Origin: Rhodococcus sp. 14-2483-1-2
GTDB lineage: Bacteria > Actinomycetota > Actinomycetes > Mycobacteriales > Mycobacteriaceae
Length of the DNA stretch: 64,000 bases
Direction: 5' to 3'
NCBI RefSeq assembly: GCF_002259405.1
Contig: NZ_NPFW01000020.1
Span: forward strand, 124,001 to 188,000
Shown in pieces: positions 53,132 through 62,669 of the stretch. Each line of letters begins with the position of its first letter. Within the stretch, counting starts at the first letter, position 1. Both the position numbers and the translations under genes were made by a program. Below the pieces are notes generated by a model. The model was not told the origin of the DNA and did not search any database. It saw only the letters and a list, made by a program, of their open reading frames with translations.

Positions 53132-54537
53132 CCCGGTGCTCCGATCTTGTCAGCGGCCACAGCCGTCGGCCAATTCATCTCGATCTCACGTGCACCCTCG
53201 AGCCACTTCGTCAGCCGTAGCACCGCCTGGTCTGCGAACCGCGGTCCGACGACCTGGATCCCGACGGGCATGTGTGCGCTGAAGCCGAAGCAGAGTGCGG
53301 AGGCAGGCTGTGCGGTCTGGTTGAACCACGCGGTGAAACTGCAGTGGCCCAACGGTTGCGCCGGGTCGAGCCCGACCTCTTCGGCTCCGAAGCCCACCGT
53401 GGGAATGACCGGGGAGATGACGAAGTCGAACTCGGCCGTCTGCGCCCGAATCATCTCCTGCGATCGCATCACCGCATCGGTGTCGCGCGAGAACTGAGCC
53501 GCCGAATACTCTGCCGCGGCCGAGGCCCAGTCGGCGACCGCGGGCAGTACCTGCGATCGACGATCCTCGGGAATGGCCTCCCGCTCCGTGCGCGCGCGAA
53601 CCTGGAACAGGCGATCCAACGCCGGGTACGGATCTGCGCCGAAGATCGGCGGCATCTCGGTGACCACGGCACCCGCTGCACTGAGTTGCGTTGCTGCAGA
53701 ACGAACCACGGCCTGTACGTCGTCGGAAACGGTGGGACCGTAGCCCATGTCGAGCATGACGCCGATGCGAAGTCCGGCAGGAGCCAGGCCCGCGCGTATG
53801 TCGGTTGTGTCCTCGTAGGGCAGGCTCCAGGTATCGCGAGTGTCCGGCCCGGAGATGACGCGGTAGAGATCGATGAGATCGTCGACGGTGCGTGCCATCG
53901 GACCGGCCGATCGCATGGTCGACGGAGCGGTATGCGGTATGCGGCCCTGCGTCGGCTTCAACGCAACGAGCCCGCAGTGTCCCGCAGGCAACCGCACCGA
54001 CCCGGCAATATCGGAACCGACAGAACCGAACCCGATGCCCGACGCCAGCGACGCCCCCGCGCCGGCACTGGACCCGCCGGTGTTACGGGACAGGTCCCAG
54101 GGATTGCGGGTGATTCCGTACAGCGAGCTGACGCCCGCTGCCATCATCCCCATGTCGGGCATGGTCGTCTTCCCGACGATGACTGCACCGGCTTCTTTGA
54201 GCCGCGCAGCCGGTGGTGCGTCGACGGTCGACATCGGCAGGTCTGCATTCGCGGCGACGCCGTGTCGCCACGGCATCCCGATCGCATGGACGCTGTCCTT
54301 GATGGTCACCGGAATGCCGTCCATGTCGCCTCGCGCACGGCCGGAATCGAGGCGGTCGGTGGCGGCCTGAGCTGCCGCACGGGCACCGGATTCGTCCACG
54401 TACGCAATCGCATTGATCACGGGGTCGATGGCCTCGAGATGCTCCAGCGTGGCATCGAGCAACTGCACGGGAGTGAGCTCACCGGTGCCGAATGCCGCAC
54501 GTATCTCGTCGACGGTTTTTGTCAACAGGGGATTCAT
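53128..54537 (-). CDS. Amidase-signature family hydrolase
   Basis: 469 residues, full length. Triad positions: Lys in GIPVTIKDSVHA, cis-Ser in GGSSAGAGASL, nucleophile Ser in SDIAGSVRLPAG. It hydrolyses an amide within the same operon as a symporter, kinases and PLP lyase, so it could release an amino alcohol from an N-acyl form. Not closely similar to the amidase at 16228. Confidence 0.92.
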   Translation of the reverse strand: MNPLLTKTVDEIRAAFGTGELTPVQLLDATLEHLEAIDPVINAIAYVDESGARAAAQAATDRLDSGRARGDMDGIPVTIKDSVHAIGMPWRHGVAANADLPMSTVDAPPAARLKEAGAVIVGKTTMPDMGMMAAGVSSLYGITRNPWDLSRNTGGSSAGAGASLASGIGFGSVGSDIAGSVRLPAGHCGLVALKPTQGRIPHTAPSTMRSAGPMARTVDDLIDLYRVISGPDTRDTWSLPYEDTTDIRAGLAPAGLRIGVMLDMGYGPTVSDDVQAVVRSAATQLSAAGAVVTEMPPIFGADPYPALDRLFQVRARTEREAIPEDRRSQVLPAVADWASAAAEYSAAQFSRDTDAVMRSQEMIRAQTAEFDFVISPVIPTVGFGAEEVGLDPAQPLGHCSFTAWFNQTAQPASALCFGFSAHMPVGIQVVGPRFADQAVLRLTKWLEGAREIEMNWPTAVAADKIGAPG

Positions 54538-54547
54538 CGCGTGCCTT

Positions 54548-55348
54548 TCATGCTGATACCGCGGTTGCCACCGGTATCACTGGAACCACGGGAGTGCCGA
54601 CAAGCCAGCCGCCGTCCACGGCCACGATCTCTCCGCAGATGTGGTCCGAGAGCGACGAGGCCAGGAACAACACGGTGTCGGCAATGTGCTGCGGATCTGC
54701 CCATTTGCCGTTGGGGGTCTGCGCCTCCAGAGCACCGCGGATGGACGCGTCGTAGATCGCGGTCATGTCGGTCTCGACGAAGCCGGGCGCAACGCCGTTG
54801 ACGTTGATTCCCATCGGTGCGTAGTCGATGCCGACCTGCCGAGTGAAGTTGACCATCGCTCCCTTTGCTGCGCAGTACCCGGCAAATCCTGGATTGGCCC
54901 GCAGTCCGCTGATCGACGCGACGTTGACGACCTTGCCGCCCCGCCCGGCGTCGACCATGTGCCGTATAGCCGCTCGGGTGCAGAAGAACGTTCCGTCCAC
55001 GTTCACTGCGAACAGTGACCGCCACGCGTCGTCGGTCGTGTCGAGGACCGTTCCGGCACTGAGCACTCCGGCGTTGTTGACGAGTATGTCGATGCCCGAT
55101 CGGCCTGCGACGTCCGCGAAGACCGCGTCGACCTGCTCGGAATCGGAGATGTCCAGCAAGACGGACTCGGCGGTGCCTCCCGCAGCGCAGATCAGGTTCG
55201 ATGTCGATGCGCCGTCGGTGCGGAGTGCGTCGCTGCGGTCGGCGATCACCACGTGCGCGCCGGCCGCCGCCAAAGTGGTCGCGACTGCTCGTCCGATGCC
55301 GCGGGACCCGCCTGTGACCAGTGCAGTCTTGCCGCTCAAATCGATCAT
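54548..55348 (-). CDS. Short-chain dehydrogenase/reductase
   Basis: 266 residues from ATG 55348. NAD-binding TGGSRGIGRAV (about 12-22), NNAGVL, catalytic Ser in NVASISG, and Tyr-x-x-x-Lys in YCAAKGAMV. The final part GGWLVGTPVVPVIP is unlike the common GGx ending and slightly extended. It probably oxidises an alcohol group of the operon substrate. Confidence 0.92.
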   Translation of the reverse strand: MIDLSGKTALVTGGSRGIGRAVATTLAAAGAHVVIADRSDALRTDGASTSNLICAAGGTAESVLLDISDSEQVDAVFADVAGRSGIDILVNNAGVLSAGTVLDTTDDAWRSLFAVNVDGTFFCTRAAIRHMVDAGRGGKVVNVASISGLRANPGFAGYCAAKGAMVNFTRQVGIDYAPMGINVNGVAPGFVETDMTAIYDASIRGALEAQTPNGKWADPQHIADTVLFLASSLSDHICGEIVAVDGGWLVGTPVVPVIPVATAVSA

Positions 55349-55361
55349 CTGGCTCTGCTTT

Positions 55362-56630
55362 CTATGCTCGAGTGCGGCTGGTGGCGGCGAGTGCGGAAGA
55401 TCGGCCGACCCCTATATCGCCGCGCACCATGCGCGCGACCGTCTCGGCCAGCATTTTCACGCCGTCGAGCAGGTCGCTGTCGTGGGTCAGTTCTTTCTCG
55501 CTGTGCGAGATTCCGTCGACGCTGGGGACGAACAGCATCACCGTCGGAACGACGTCCTTGAGATTCACCGAGTCGTGGCCGGCCATGGTGAGCATCCGTC
55601 GACAGGACAATCCGAGGGACTCGGCGGCTTCCTCGGCGAGTTCGACGCCCTCGATCTGGTAGCTCGTGGACGGCCGCAGCGCCGAGGTGTCGATGCTGAC
55701 CCGCACCTCCCCGTCGGTGTTGACGGAATCGATTGCTGTAAGCAGCTTGTCGTGGGCCTGGTCGAGGACCTCGGGATCGGAGGACCGGATGTCGATGGCC
55801 ATGGTGACCTTCGACGGCACGACGATGGGGGAGTTGGGTTCGACATCGAACTCTCCGACCGAGGCCAGCAGCGCCTGTTCCGGAAAGTGGGTCGTCAGTT
55901 CGCGGGCGGCGAGCACGATGCGCGAGGCACCGACCAACGCGTCGTGACGCAGGGCCATATGAGTTGCGCCGGTGTGCGACTGCTCGCCGTGCACGGTGAT
56001 CGAGTACTTCCGTGCGGCCCAGTTGGCGGTGACGATGCCGATCGTCGTGCCGGTGTTCTCGAGGATGGGACCCTGTTCGATGTGAATTTCGGCGTAGGAG
56101 ACGGCCTCGGGCGCGTCGTCGTTGCCGTGAAAGCCGATATCGGACAGGGCATCCCGCACGCTGATGCCACCGCGGTCGGTGACCTTCAGGATGTCGTCGG
56201 CGTCGAACTTGCCGATGAAGACCCCGCTTCCCATCAGGCTGGGCGAGAAACGGGAGCCTTCCTCGTTGAACCAGTTGACCACCGCAAGATTGAATTGCGG
56301 AGTCACCGAACCACGTTCGACACATTCGGCTACCTCGTACGCGGCGTGGGCCGCAGCGAGAACACCGTATGCGCCGTCGTACTTTCCGGCCGTCGGCTGG
56401 CTGTCGAGATGCGAGCCGACGAGCACGTACGGAGCACCGGGAACCAACTCGACGGTGCCGTACATGTTTCCCACCGCGTCGACGGTGGTGGTGAAGCCGT
56501 GCCGGTCGAACCAGTCGGCGAGGAACCGCCTGGTTCGACCGTCGTCCGCAGTCGCTGCTTCGCGGTGCAGGCCACCGGCGGCGGTGGCACCGAACGAGGA
56601 CATCGCCTGAAAGTCGTCGAGGAAGGGCAC
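55362..56630 (-). CDS. M20-family N-carbamoyl-amino-acid hydrolase/allantoate amidohydrolase-like
   Basis: 422 residues from GTG 56630, which overlaps the symporter stop (TAGTG). Metal motifs: VGSHLDSQPTAGKYDGAYGVLA, NEEGSRFSPSLMGS (two metal Glu), EIHIEQGPILE and MAGHDSVNL. SHSEKE at the end is the last metal-His region. The family cleaves N-carbamoyl or ureido groups to release ammonia and CO2. No hydantoinase gene is next to it, so the substrate may be another amide or ureide. Confidence 0.9.
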   Translation of the reverse strand: MPFLDDFQAMSSFGATAAGGLHREAATADDGRTRRFLADWFDRHGFTTTVDAVGNMYGTVELVPGAPYVLVGSHLDSQPTAGKYDGAYGVLAAAHAAYEVAECVERGSVTPQFNLAVVNWFNEEGSRFSPSLMGSGVFIGKFDADDILKVTDRGGISVRDALSDIGFHGNDDAPEAVSYAEIHIEQGPILENTGTTIGIVTANWAARKYSITVHGEQSHTGATHMALRHDALVGASRIVLAARELTTHFPEQALLASVGEFDVEPNSPIVVPSKVTMAIDIRSSDPEVLDQAHDKLLTAIDSVNTDGEVRVSIDTSALRPSTSYQIEGVELAEEAAESLGLSCRRMLTMAGHDSVNLKDVVPTVMLFVPSVDGISHSEKELTHDSDLLDGVKMLAETVARMVRGDIGVGRSSALAATSRTRA

Positions 56631-58192
56631 TAGATCTTCTCCGGGGCGGGGTTGGCGGCCAGTTCTTCGACCTGGTTCTCGAAGGACAGGTCGACCGGCG
56701 CGGTGCGGGTAGGACGCTTGCCGACCTCGAACATCTCGTCGACGCGCGCCTTCTCCTCGGCCGTGGTGCCGGTGGCCTTGGACACGATGAGGAAGACGGC
56801 CAGGTTGACGGCCATGCCCACGACGCCGCCGGTGAGGCTGCCGAGTCCGGCGATGTCGTCCGGGTAGATCGCGGTGAGGACGAGCGCGACGGTGAATCCG
56901 GAGATCATCCCGGCGACTGCGCCCTTGCCGTTACCGCCTCGCCAGAAGACCCCGAGGAACAGCGGGATGGCAAGCTGCACAACGCCTTGATACGAGATCT
57001 GTGCGAGGAGTTGCAGACGGGTCATGTTGAACGTGGCGTAGGCGACGATTGCTGCCGCTGCCATGAACGCGAGCATGCTCGTCTTGGCCACCTTGGTCAG
57101 CTGACTGTCGGTGAGCTTGCGCTTGTCGGAGTTGACGATGTCGTTGGCGATCTGCAGTCCGCAGACCTGCACGCTGCCGTCGATGTGGCCCATGGATGCG
57201 GCGAACACCATGGTGGCCGCGAGGCCGAGAAGCCATGTTCCGCCGTAGCTCTCGGCGATGGTGAACCAGCCGGTCTGCGGTGAATCGGCGACGGCGGGCA
57301 TGACCGTGGCTGCGATGCCGACGAGCATGAGCAGGGAGTAGAAGACTCCGGAGATCAGGACGGTGCGGATGGTGCCGGACTTGACGGCCCGGACACTCGA
57401 TGCGGTGTAGATCCGTTGGAAGCTCGTCGGCCAGCACAGCGATCCGACGACTCCGGTGAAGATGAGGGCGAAGAGGTAGAACGGGCCGTACGAGTCGCCG
57501 TCTCCGGGAACGCGAAGGTACTCGTCGGCGACATCGCCGAGTGTGGCGAAGCTGATCGGGCCGCCGGCGACACCGGAGAGCAAAATCAGGCACAGTGCCG
57601 CAGAGAAGACGTAGGCGACCAGACCTTGGAACATGTCGGTCATGATCAGGCCGCGCATGCCCATCTTGACGGTCCAGTACTGGCGGATGACGATGACGGC
57701 CAGGCCGACGAACAGGCAGGTGGTGACGGACCATGCTCCGGCACTGGCGATCTGGAACACCTCACCGAGTGCCTGCATGCCGAGCACGACCCACGGGAAG
57801 AGCGAGACGATGCCGATGACGCTGGCGACGATCTTGGTGCCGCGCGAGTTGAAGCGCAGGCCGAGCAGATCGGGCTGCGATCGCAGGTTGTACTTCGCTC
57901 CCCAGCGCCAGGCACGGGTGGCCATGAAGTACATCATCGCGACGCCGAGGCTGGAGTACGCGAGGCCGTACAGTCCGAATACGCCTGCGCCGCTGGCAAG
58001 TCCGAAGAATGCGATGAACACCGAGCCCGGCCACCACGAGTTGACGTAGCTCATCGCGACGTACCAGGGGCCGTAGCTGCGGCCGCCCACCGAGTACTCG
58101 TCGAAGGTGGGGGAGGTCTTCTGTTGGGTGGTGTAGAGGATGAAGATGACGACGGCGTAGAAGACGCCGAGCATTCCCAGCATGATCAACAT
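56630..58192 (-). CDS. Sodium:solute symporter (SSS family)
   Basis: 520 residues, 13 hydrophobic segments. It opens as an SSS protein (TFDEYSVGGRSYGPWYVAMSYVNSWW, here YSVGGRSYGPW) and contains the sodium-binding helix FAASMGHIDGSVQVCG. Transported solutes in this family include proline, pantothenate, urea derivatives and sugars. It is paired with a DUF3311 protein immediately upstream, a small subunit commonly found with such symporters. Confidence 0.92.
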   Translation of the reverse strand: MLIMLGMLGVFYAVVIFILYTTQQKTSPTFDEYSVGGRSYGPWYVAMSYVNSWWPGSVFIAFFGLASGAGVFGLYGLAYSSLGVAMMYFMATRAWRWGAKYNLRSQPDLLGLRFNSRGTKIVASVIGIVSLFPWVVLGMQALGEVFQIASAGAWSVTTCLFVGLAVIVIRQYWTVKMGMRGLIMTDMFQGLVAYVFSAALCLILLSGVAGGPISFATLGDVADEYLRVPGDGDSYGPFYLFALIFTGVVGSLCWPTSFQRIYTASSVRAVKSGTIRTVLISGVFYSLLMLVGIAATVMPAVADSPQTGWFTIAESYGGTWLLGLAATMVFAASMGHIDGSVQVCGLQIANDIVNSDKRKLTDSQLTKVAKTSMLAFMAAAAIVAYATFNMTRLQLLAQISYQGVVQLAIPLFLGVFWRGGNGKGAVAGMISGFTVALVLTAIYPDDIAGLGSLTGGVVGMAVNLAVFLIVSKATGTTAEEKARVDEMFEVGKRPTRTAPVDLSFENQVEELAANPAPEKI

Positions 58193-58193
58193 G

Positions 58194-58481
58194 TCATTCT
58201 CCAGTCAGCGGTGCGGTAGCGGGGAGGAGATCCTCGTCGAGTTCGCCGCGGATGTCCTCGACGATGTAGAGACCCCAGAGAGTCAGCCCGAGAACGACTC
58301 CGTCGATCAGCCAGTACATGATGGCGAACGGAATGCCGAGGATCTCGTAGCGAATGCCACTGCCCCACATGTACAGCGGCGGGAACAGTGCGAAGAGCAG
58401 GGCGAGAGCGTAGATGCTGCCGAAGAACGTCATGATGTTCTTTCGGCTCAGGCCGCGAATGTACTCTTTCATGTGCGTCAT
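58194..58481 (-). CDS. DUF3311 small membrane protein
   Basis: 95 residues from ATG 58481, which overlaps the phosphatase stop (ATGA); an ATG at 58472 is also possible. Two membrane segments (about 15-40 and 50-75) include LFALFPPLYMWGSGIRYEILGIPFAIMYW (split: FPPLYMWG and IPFAIMYW are typical of DUF3311). It probably stabilises or assists the symporter. Ends two bases before the symporter start. Confidence 0.88.
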   Translation of the reverse strand: MTHMKEYIRGLSRKNIMTFFGSIYALALLFALFPPLYMWGSGIRYEILGIPFAIMYWLIDGVVLGLTLWGLYIVEDIRGELDEDLLPATAPLTGE

Positions 58482-59242
58482 CCTTGGTTGACTATTTTGA
58501 GAACCGAGTCGTGCAATGCGCCGTTGGTCGCAATGCCGTTGCCGCTGTTGTAGTCTCGCGCTCCATCGAGCGAGGTGAAGGTGCCGCCGGCTTCTTCGAT
58601 GATCACCGGCATGGGTGCGAGGTCGTAGATCTGGGTGGTGTAATCGACCACCGCGTCGGCCTGGCCGCTCGCGACCATCATGTAGCCGTAGGCATCGCCC
58701 CAGGTACGCAACACTGCGCCTGCGGCATGCAGGTCGACGATGGTGTCCGAGTGCCAGTCTTCGAGCCAGGTTGCCATGACGTAGGCCCCGTCGAGATCGG
58801 TCCTGTCCGAAACATGCACCCGTTCTCCGTTTTTCCAGCATCCCTTGCCGCGCTCGGCGTGCATCAGGATGTCGGCGCTGGGGAGATTGATGACGCCGAA
58901 GACGACATCGTCGTCTTCCTCGAGTGCAATCAGGTTGGCGTACAGCGGAACTCCGTGCACGAACGACTTGGTGCCGTCGATCGGGTCGACGATCCAGCGG
59001 TAGTCGGACGTGCCGCTGGTTTCGCCGTATTCCTCCCCGAGGAAGCCGTCGGCGGGAAAGTGCTCGGCCACGGCGGCCCGAATGTGGGTTTCGATGTCTC
59101 GATCCGCTTGCGTAACAGGGGAACCGTCCTGTTTCTGCTCGACGGTGAGGGCTGAGGTGTCGAACCAGCGACGAGCGATCTCGCCCGCCGAGCGGGCGAG
59201 CTCCACGCCGAGAGCGGCGCGTGCCGACCTGGAATCCTCCAC
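58478..59242 (-). CDS. Inositol-monophosphatase-family phosphatase (HisN-like)
   Basis: 254 residues from GTG 59242, preferred because GAAGGG lies upstream; the frame reaches a TTG at 59287. Metal motifs: GEEYGETSG (Glu), WIVDPIDGTKSF and the C-terminal WGDAYGYMMVASGQAD. Members hydrolyse inositol, histidinol or sugar phosphates. As first gene of the operon it introduces a phosphatase into a pathway that also has two kinases. It is preceded by a HutC-type operator. Confidence 0.88.
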   Translation of the reverse strand: MEDSRSARAALGVELARSAGEIARRWFDTSALTVEQKQDGSPVTQADRDIETHIRAAVAEHFPADGFLGEEYGETSGTSDYRWIVDPIDGTKSFVHGVPLYANLIALEEDDDVVFGVINLPSADILMHAERGKGCWKNGERVHVSDRTDLDGAYVMATWLEDWHSDTIVDLHAAGAVLRTWGDAYGYMMVASGQADAVVDYTTQIYDLAPMPVIIEEAGGTFTSLDGARDYNSGNGIATNGALHDSVLKIVNQG

Positions 59243-59295
59243 GGTGTTGCACCCTTCGGTAGATGTTGCGTTCTCGGGTAGGTGCAACGATGGGC

Positions 59296-59315
59296 GTAGA
59301 CCATTTCTGGTTTTC
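59296..59315. promoter_or_regulatory. HutC/GntR-type operator in the divergent region
   Basis: ACCATTTCTGGT (inverted arms ACCA/TGGT) lies within GTAGACCATT and TCTGGTTTTC flanks. The same element, two substitutions aside, is found at 62670-62689 before the amine oxidase operon. The divergent GntR protein is the likely reader. Confidence 0.7.
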
Positions 59316-59475
59316 TCGTCGATACGTGAACGTCGTGTAACGCGTGACCTGGTTGCGGGTCATAGGACACCCGCCGTGTTAATCGTGCGTTAATGCCCAG
59401 GTCGAGGGGTGTTGCGCGGGCCTGATTGAAGATTGAATGGGCTTCTGCAGTTGTGACGAAGGAAATCGAGGTGTT

Positions 59476-60258
59476 TCGGTGCTGTTGATGGAGCAGACGC
59501 ACGCGGCGCTTCTTCGGTTGGTGGCCGAGCTCGAATCGCGGTCCGTTGCCCGGTTGCCTCCCGAACGCGAACTGGCCGAGCGACTCGGCACGTCACGGAC
59601 GACGCTGCGCAAAGCGCTGGATCTCCTCGAACGCGACGATGTCATCCGACGGACGAAGGGGAGAGCCGGCGGTGCGTTCCTGACCTCGGTGACGCCAGGT
59701 TCGTCGTCGCCGGAAAGTGCGCAGTCCCTCTGTCAGAGCCGGCGACTGCTGCGGAGCCTCAACACCGTCAAGGGCGTCCCGCAGATGCTGCACGAACAGG
59801 GATTTCGAGACGGCACCAAGGTGATCTCGGCGCGTATCGCCGAGCCGAGCCCGGAGGCGGCACAGGTGTTGGGAGACGGACCGGTGGTATCGCTGCTGCG
59901 GCTGCGCTTCGCCGACGGCGACACGCTGTCGCTGGAGCAGATGTACCTCAGCGACAGCATCTGTGGCCGAGTTCTGGAGACCCCGTTGGACTCGGTGTAC
60001 GAGGCTCTGCGTACCCGGCTCGGCGTATCGGTCTGTATGGCAGACGAATCCATCGAATTGGCGACGATCAGTGCGCCCGCGGGCTCGCTGCTCCGGCAAC
60101 CCGAGGGAACGCCCATCCTGAAGCTCGAACGCATCGGATACGACCAGTCCGAACGGCCCGTCGAGTATTCGGTGGACCTGTTCCGAGCCGACCGAACGCG
60201 ATTGAGTGTGCGCACCTCGTCGCTGGTGAGTGCGTCGGTCACCGAGGCGTCGACGTAA
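59476..60258 (+). CDS. GntR-family regulator, HutC/UTRA type
   Basis: About 260 residues starting at GTG 59476; the frame is open to 59437. The HTH reads LPPERELAERLGTSRTTLRKALDLLERDDVIRR and is followed by the wing and the UTRA ligand domain (SLLRLRFADGDTLSLEQMYLSD, ILKLERIGYD). UTRA regulators bind amino acids, sugars or amines as inducers. It probably controls the divergent operon and, through the operator at 62670, the amine oxidase operon. Confidence 0.88.
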   Translation, partial: SVLLMEQTHAALLRLVAELESRSVARLPPERELAERLGTSRTTLRKALDLLERDDVIRRTKGRAGGAFLTSVTPGSSSPESAQSLCQSRRLLRSLNTVKGVPQMLHEQGFRDGTKVISARIAEPSPEAAQVLGDGPVVSLLRLRFADGDTLSLEQMYLSDSICGRVLETPLDSVYEALRTRLGVSVCMADESIELATISAPAGSLLRQPEGTPILKLERIGYDQSERPVEYSVDLFRADRTRLSVRTSSLVSASVTEAST

Positions 60259-60261
60259 AAG

Positions 60262-60291
60262 CAGGCCCGGAGACCGTGGTCCCCGGGCCTG
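60262..60291. terminator. Bidirectional hairpin terminator
   Basis: Arms CAGGCCCGG and CCGGGCCTG, nine perfect bases each, plus inner GACC/GGTC, sit between the convergent gntR-like and amine oxidase genes. On the minus strand the stem is followed by TTTTA, fitting a terminator of the oxidase gene. Confidence 0.85.
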
Positions 60292-60302
60292 GACGCGGAT
60301 GG

Positions 60303-62252
60303 CTACTCGGTGCAGCAGTACCCGGTGGATTTCGGCGTCTCGGGTGCCAGATCCAGCATCGGATTGCCGTCGAAGAATCCGGTGGGCTTGAGGTGCAGGC
60401 TCACATGGCTGACCGGCATGACCGGCCAATCCTCGGGGCGCACCACGTGGTGTGCGGCGATCGTGGGCCAGATGACCAGGTCGGCGCTCTCGATGGAACG
60501 GTCACCGCTCGTATACTTCACCAGCCCGTCGGGTCCCGGATTCTGGGCCACGTACTCACCGGCCGCATAGCGCTCCCGTTCTGCGTACGGTGTCGCCCAC
60601 AGGTGCTTGGTGGCGAACCCGCCTCGGCGAGCCTGCTGCGAACCGGGCTGTGCCAGAGGCAAAGCGACCGCACCGGACGGCTCGATCTTGTACCCGATGT
60701 GCCCACCGAGCTTGTTCTTCTTGTCCGCGTTGGCAATCAACCAGGAACGAGCCCGGAGTGGATCGGCGACGCGCTGCGCCTCCGACTCGGTGACGAGGTG
60801 GCGCTTGGTCTGACGCCACGCGTTCCCGTGCGGGTTCTCGGGGCCTGTGGGCACTGCCTCGGCTTCGAGCTCGTACAAGTTGTTGCGTTCGCCGTCGACC
60901 TTCATGTCCAAACGAACACTGAAGAAGTGCTGGTGATGAGGCCCGTAGAGACCGGGCGCGACGAGGGTGCCGAACTCGGGGAACTGGCCCGGCTCGATGG
61001 CACCGGTGGAGATGATGCCGGTCAGTTTGATCTCGAACTCGATGGACCCGTCAAGATACAGATGCCAATAGAAGCCGTAGTCGTAGTTGCCCACGGTGGC
61101 GAAGAACGACACCACGAGACGACGGTTGCGTCGGACCTGTCCCACGTTGTCGCGAAAGTCGGTGTGCTTCCAACCGATGCTGTAGTCCTCCTCGTGCATG
61201 CAGATCGCGTTCGGAAGTTCGATCGGCTGACCGTCCTGATCGTTGACGTACGCGTCGAAGTAGTGAATCTCCCCGAGGCAATCACAGCCCAGCTGAAGCG
61301 AATTGGCGAGAACGCCCAAACCGTACTCGCCCTCGTCGAACACGTTCTTGTTCCACTGGCTGTCCCCGGGATCGCCGTACGGTACGTACATTTCCGACAG
61401 CGACGCCCGATGGATGACCGGGCGTAGAGTTCCGCGATCGACGTAGCCGACATCGTGCAGCACCAACCCCTCACGGGGTGTGAAGCCGACGCGCAAGCGC
61501 CAGTTTGCCCACTCCACGTAGTGGCCGTCCACAGTGAACGACGGACCGTCGGGCTGGGTGATGTCGATCTTCTTCATCGGTGCGCGTTGGTGGGAGAACT
61601 CCGGGACATTCCCGGGGCGTTCGTAGAATCCGGGTAGGTAGTTGCCAGGAGTCTGTGGGATGGGAACCACTCCGGTGTCTGCGACGTCGACCACCTCCAT
61701 CGTGTCCATATCGACTGTGACGACCAGATTCTCGACGGGTCGCGCATATCCGTTCTCCTGCGCTTCGCTGCGTACGAACGTCAGGGGCCGGGCGAGGCGT
61801 CGACCACCGGGGTTGTCGCCATCCATGGTGTGGCCGCTGGCCCACTTGTCCACCATCGCCAGCGAGAAGTCGGTGACACCACGCTTGACCATCGCTTCCT
61901 GCCACCGTTGATCGGCCTTGATGACGTCCTCGCAGCGAAGGAACTCTTCCAATGTGATGGGTGGCTGGGCGTCGACGATCTCGGTGTAGCTGATCAGGGC
62001 GTCGTGGGTGAGCGAGACAACTGCCTCGAACGTGGCATGGGCGTCACGGTCACGCAGGACGACGAACGCTCGACGGTCCGTATCCGACTGCTGCAGATCA
62101 ATTTTCGTCGGCTCCAGCAGCTCGATATAGACGAAGCGTGCAGTAGAGGTCAGATTCCGCTCGCGAACGACTATCGCCGACGTCCTCGAAATCTCCTGCG
62201 GGGTCAGCGGTTCGAGGGGATGAACTACAACGGGCGCAAAGGTATCGGTCAT
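60303..62252 (-). CDS. Copper amine oxidase
   Basis: 649 residues from ATG 62252, overlapping the upstream stop (ATGA). The TPQ cofactor site is VGNYDYGFYW: the Tyr in N-Y-D-Y is converted to topaquinone. The copper ligands are GPHHQHFF (two His) and a later His in VSHVSLHLKP. It oxidises a primary amine to aldehyde, H2O2 and ammonia; many actinobacterial members use phenylethylamine, tyramine or histamine. No signal peptide is seen, so it is probably cytoplasmic. The operator at 62670 suggests co-regulation with the 59242 operon. Confidence 0.95.
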   Translation of the reverse strand: MTDTFAPVVVHPLEPLTPQEISRTSAIVVRERNLTSTARFVYIELLEPTKIDLQQSDTDRRAFVVLRDRDAHATFEAVVSLTHDALISYTEIVDAQPPITLEEFLRCEDVIKADQRWQEAMVKRGVTDFSLAMVDKWASGHTMDGDNPGGRRLARPLTFVRSEAQENGYARPVENLVVTVDMDTMEVVDVADTGVVPIPQTPGNYLPGFYERPGNVPEFSHQRAPMKKIDITQPDGPSFTVDGHYVEWANWRLRVGFTPREGLVLHDVGYVDRGTLRPVIHRASLSEMYVPYGDPGDSQWNKNVFDEGEYGLGVLANSLQLGCDCLGEIHYFDAYVNDQDGQPIELPNAICMHEEDYSIGWKHTDFRDNVGQVRRNRRLVVSFFATVGNYDYGFYWHLYLDGSIEFEIKLTGIISTGAIEPGQFPEFGTLVAPGLYGPHHQHFFSVRLDMKVDGERNNLYELEAEAVPTGPENPHGNAWRQTKRHLVTESEAQRVADPLRARSWLIANADKKNKLGGHIGYKIEPSGAVALPLAQPGSQQARRGGFATKHLWATPYAERERYAAGEYVAQNPGPDGLVKYTSGDRSIESADLVIWPTIAAHHVVRPEDWPVMPVSHVSLHLKPTGFFDGNPMLDLAPETPKSTGYCCTE

Positions 62253-62626
62253 CGAGGCTCCTGCAGTCGGTGATGGAGAAGTTCCGGCGGAATGGCGCGC
62301 GTGCGAACGAAAACCACGACGGCGGCAAGCGTGAGTTCGACCGCCGCGAGAATCGAGGCCGCCGAGGCACCGCTGACAGCGTCGGTCACGACAGGCTGAT
62401 GGTGGCCTGCCGGACCGGAGGCATGCGCAAGCAGCATGACGGCACTCGATGCCGCCATCACTACCCACGCACGATTGTTCGTCGACCGCCACAGATCGGC
62501 GGCGCACACAACGCACACCACCGCCATGGCGGTCACCAACATGCCCGACGCGCCGCCGACGCCCATTCTCAGATGCAGAACGGCCGATATCACCGCGAGT
62601 GCCGATGCACAACGGTTGATCAACAC
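62249..62626 (-). CDS. Small membrane protein upstream of the amine oxidase
   Basis: 125 residues from GTG 62626 with GGAAGTGG upstream. Four hydrophobic segments (about 8-22, 28-45, 53-72, 88-112). Its stop overlaps the oxidase start (ATGA), so the two are translated together. No family recognised. Confidence 0.78.
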   Translation of the reverse strand: MLINRCASALAVISAVLHLRMGVGGASGMLVTAMAVVCVVCAADLWRSTNNRAWVVMAASSAVMLLAHASGPAGHHQPVVTDAVSGASAASILAAVELTLAAVVVFVRTRAIPPELLHHRLQEPR

Positions 62627-62669
62627 AGTTCGCCACTTCCTGCCGTCGCTGTCCGTTACGACGCTAGGG

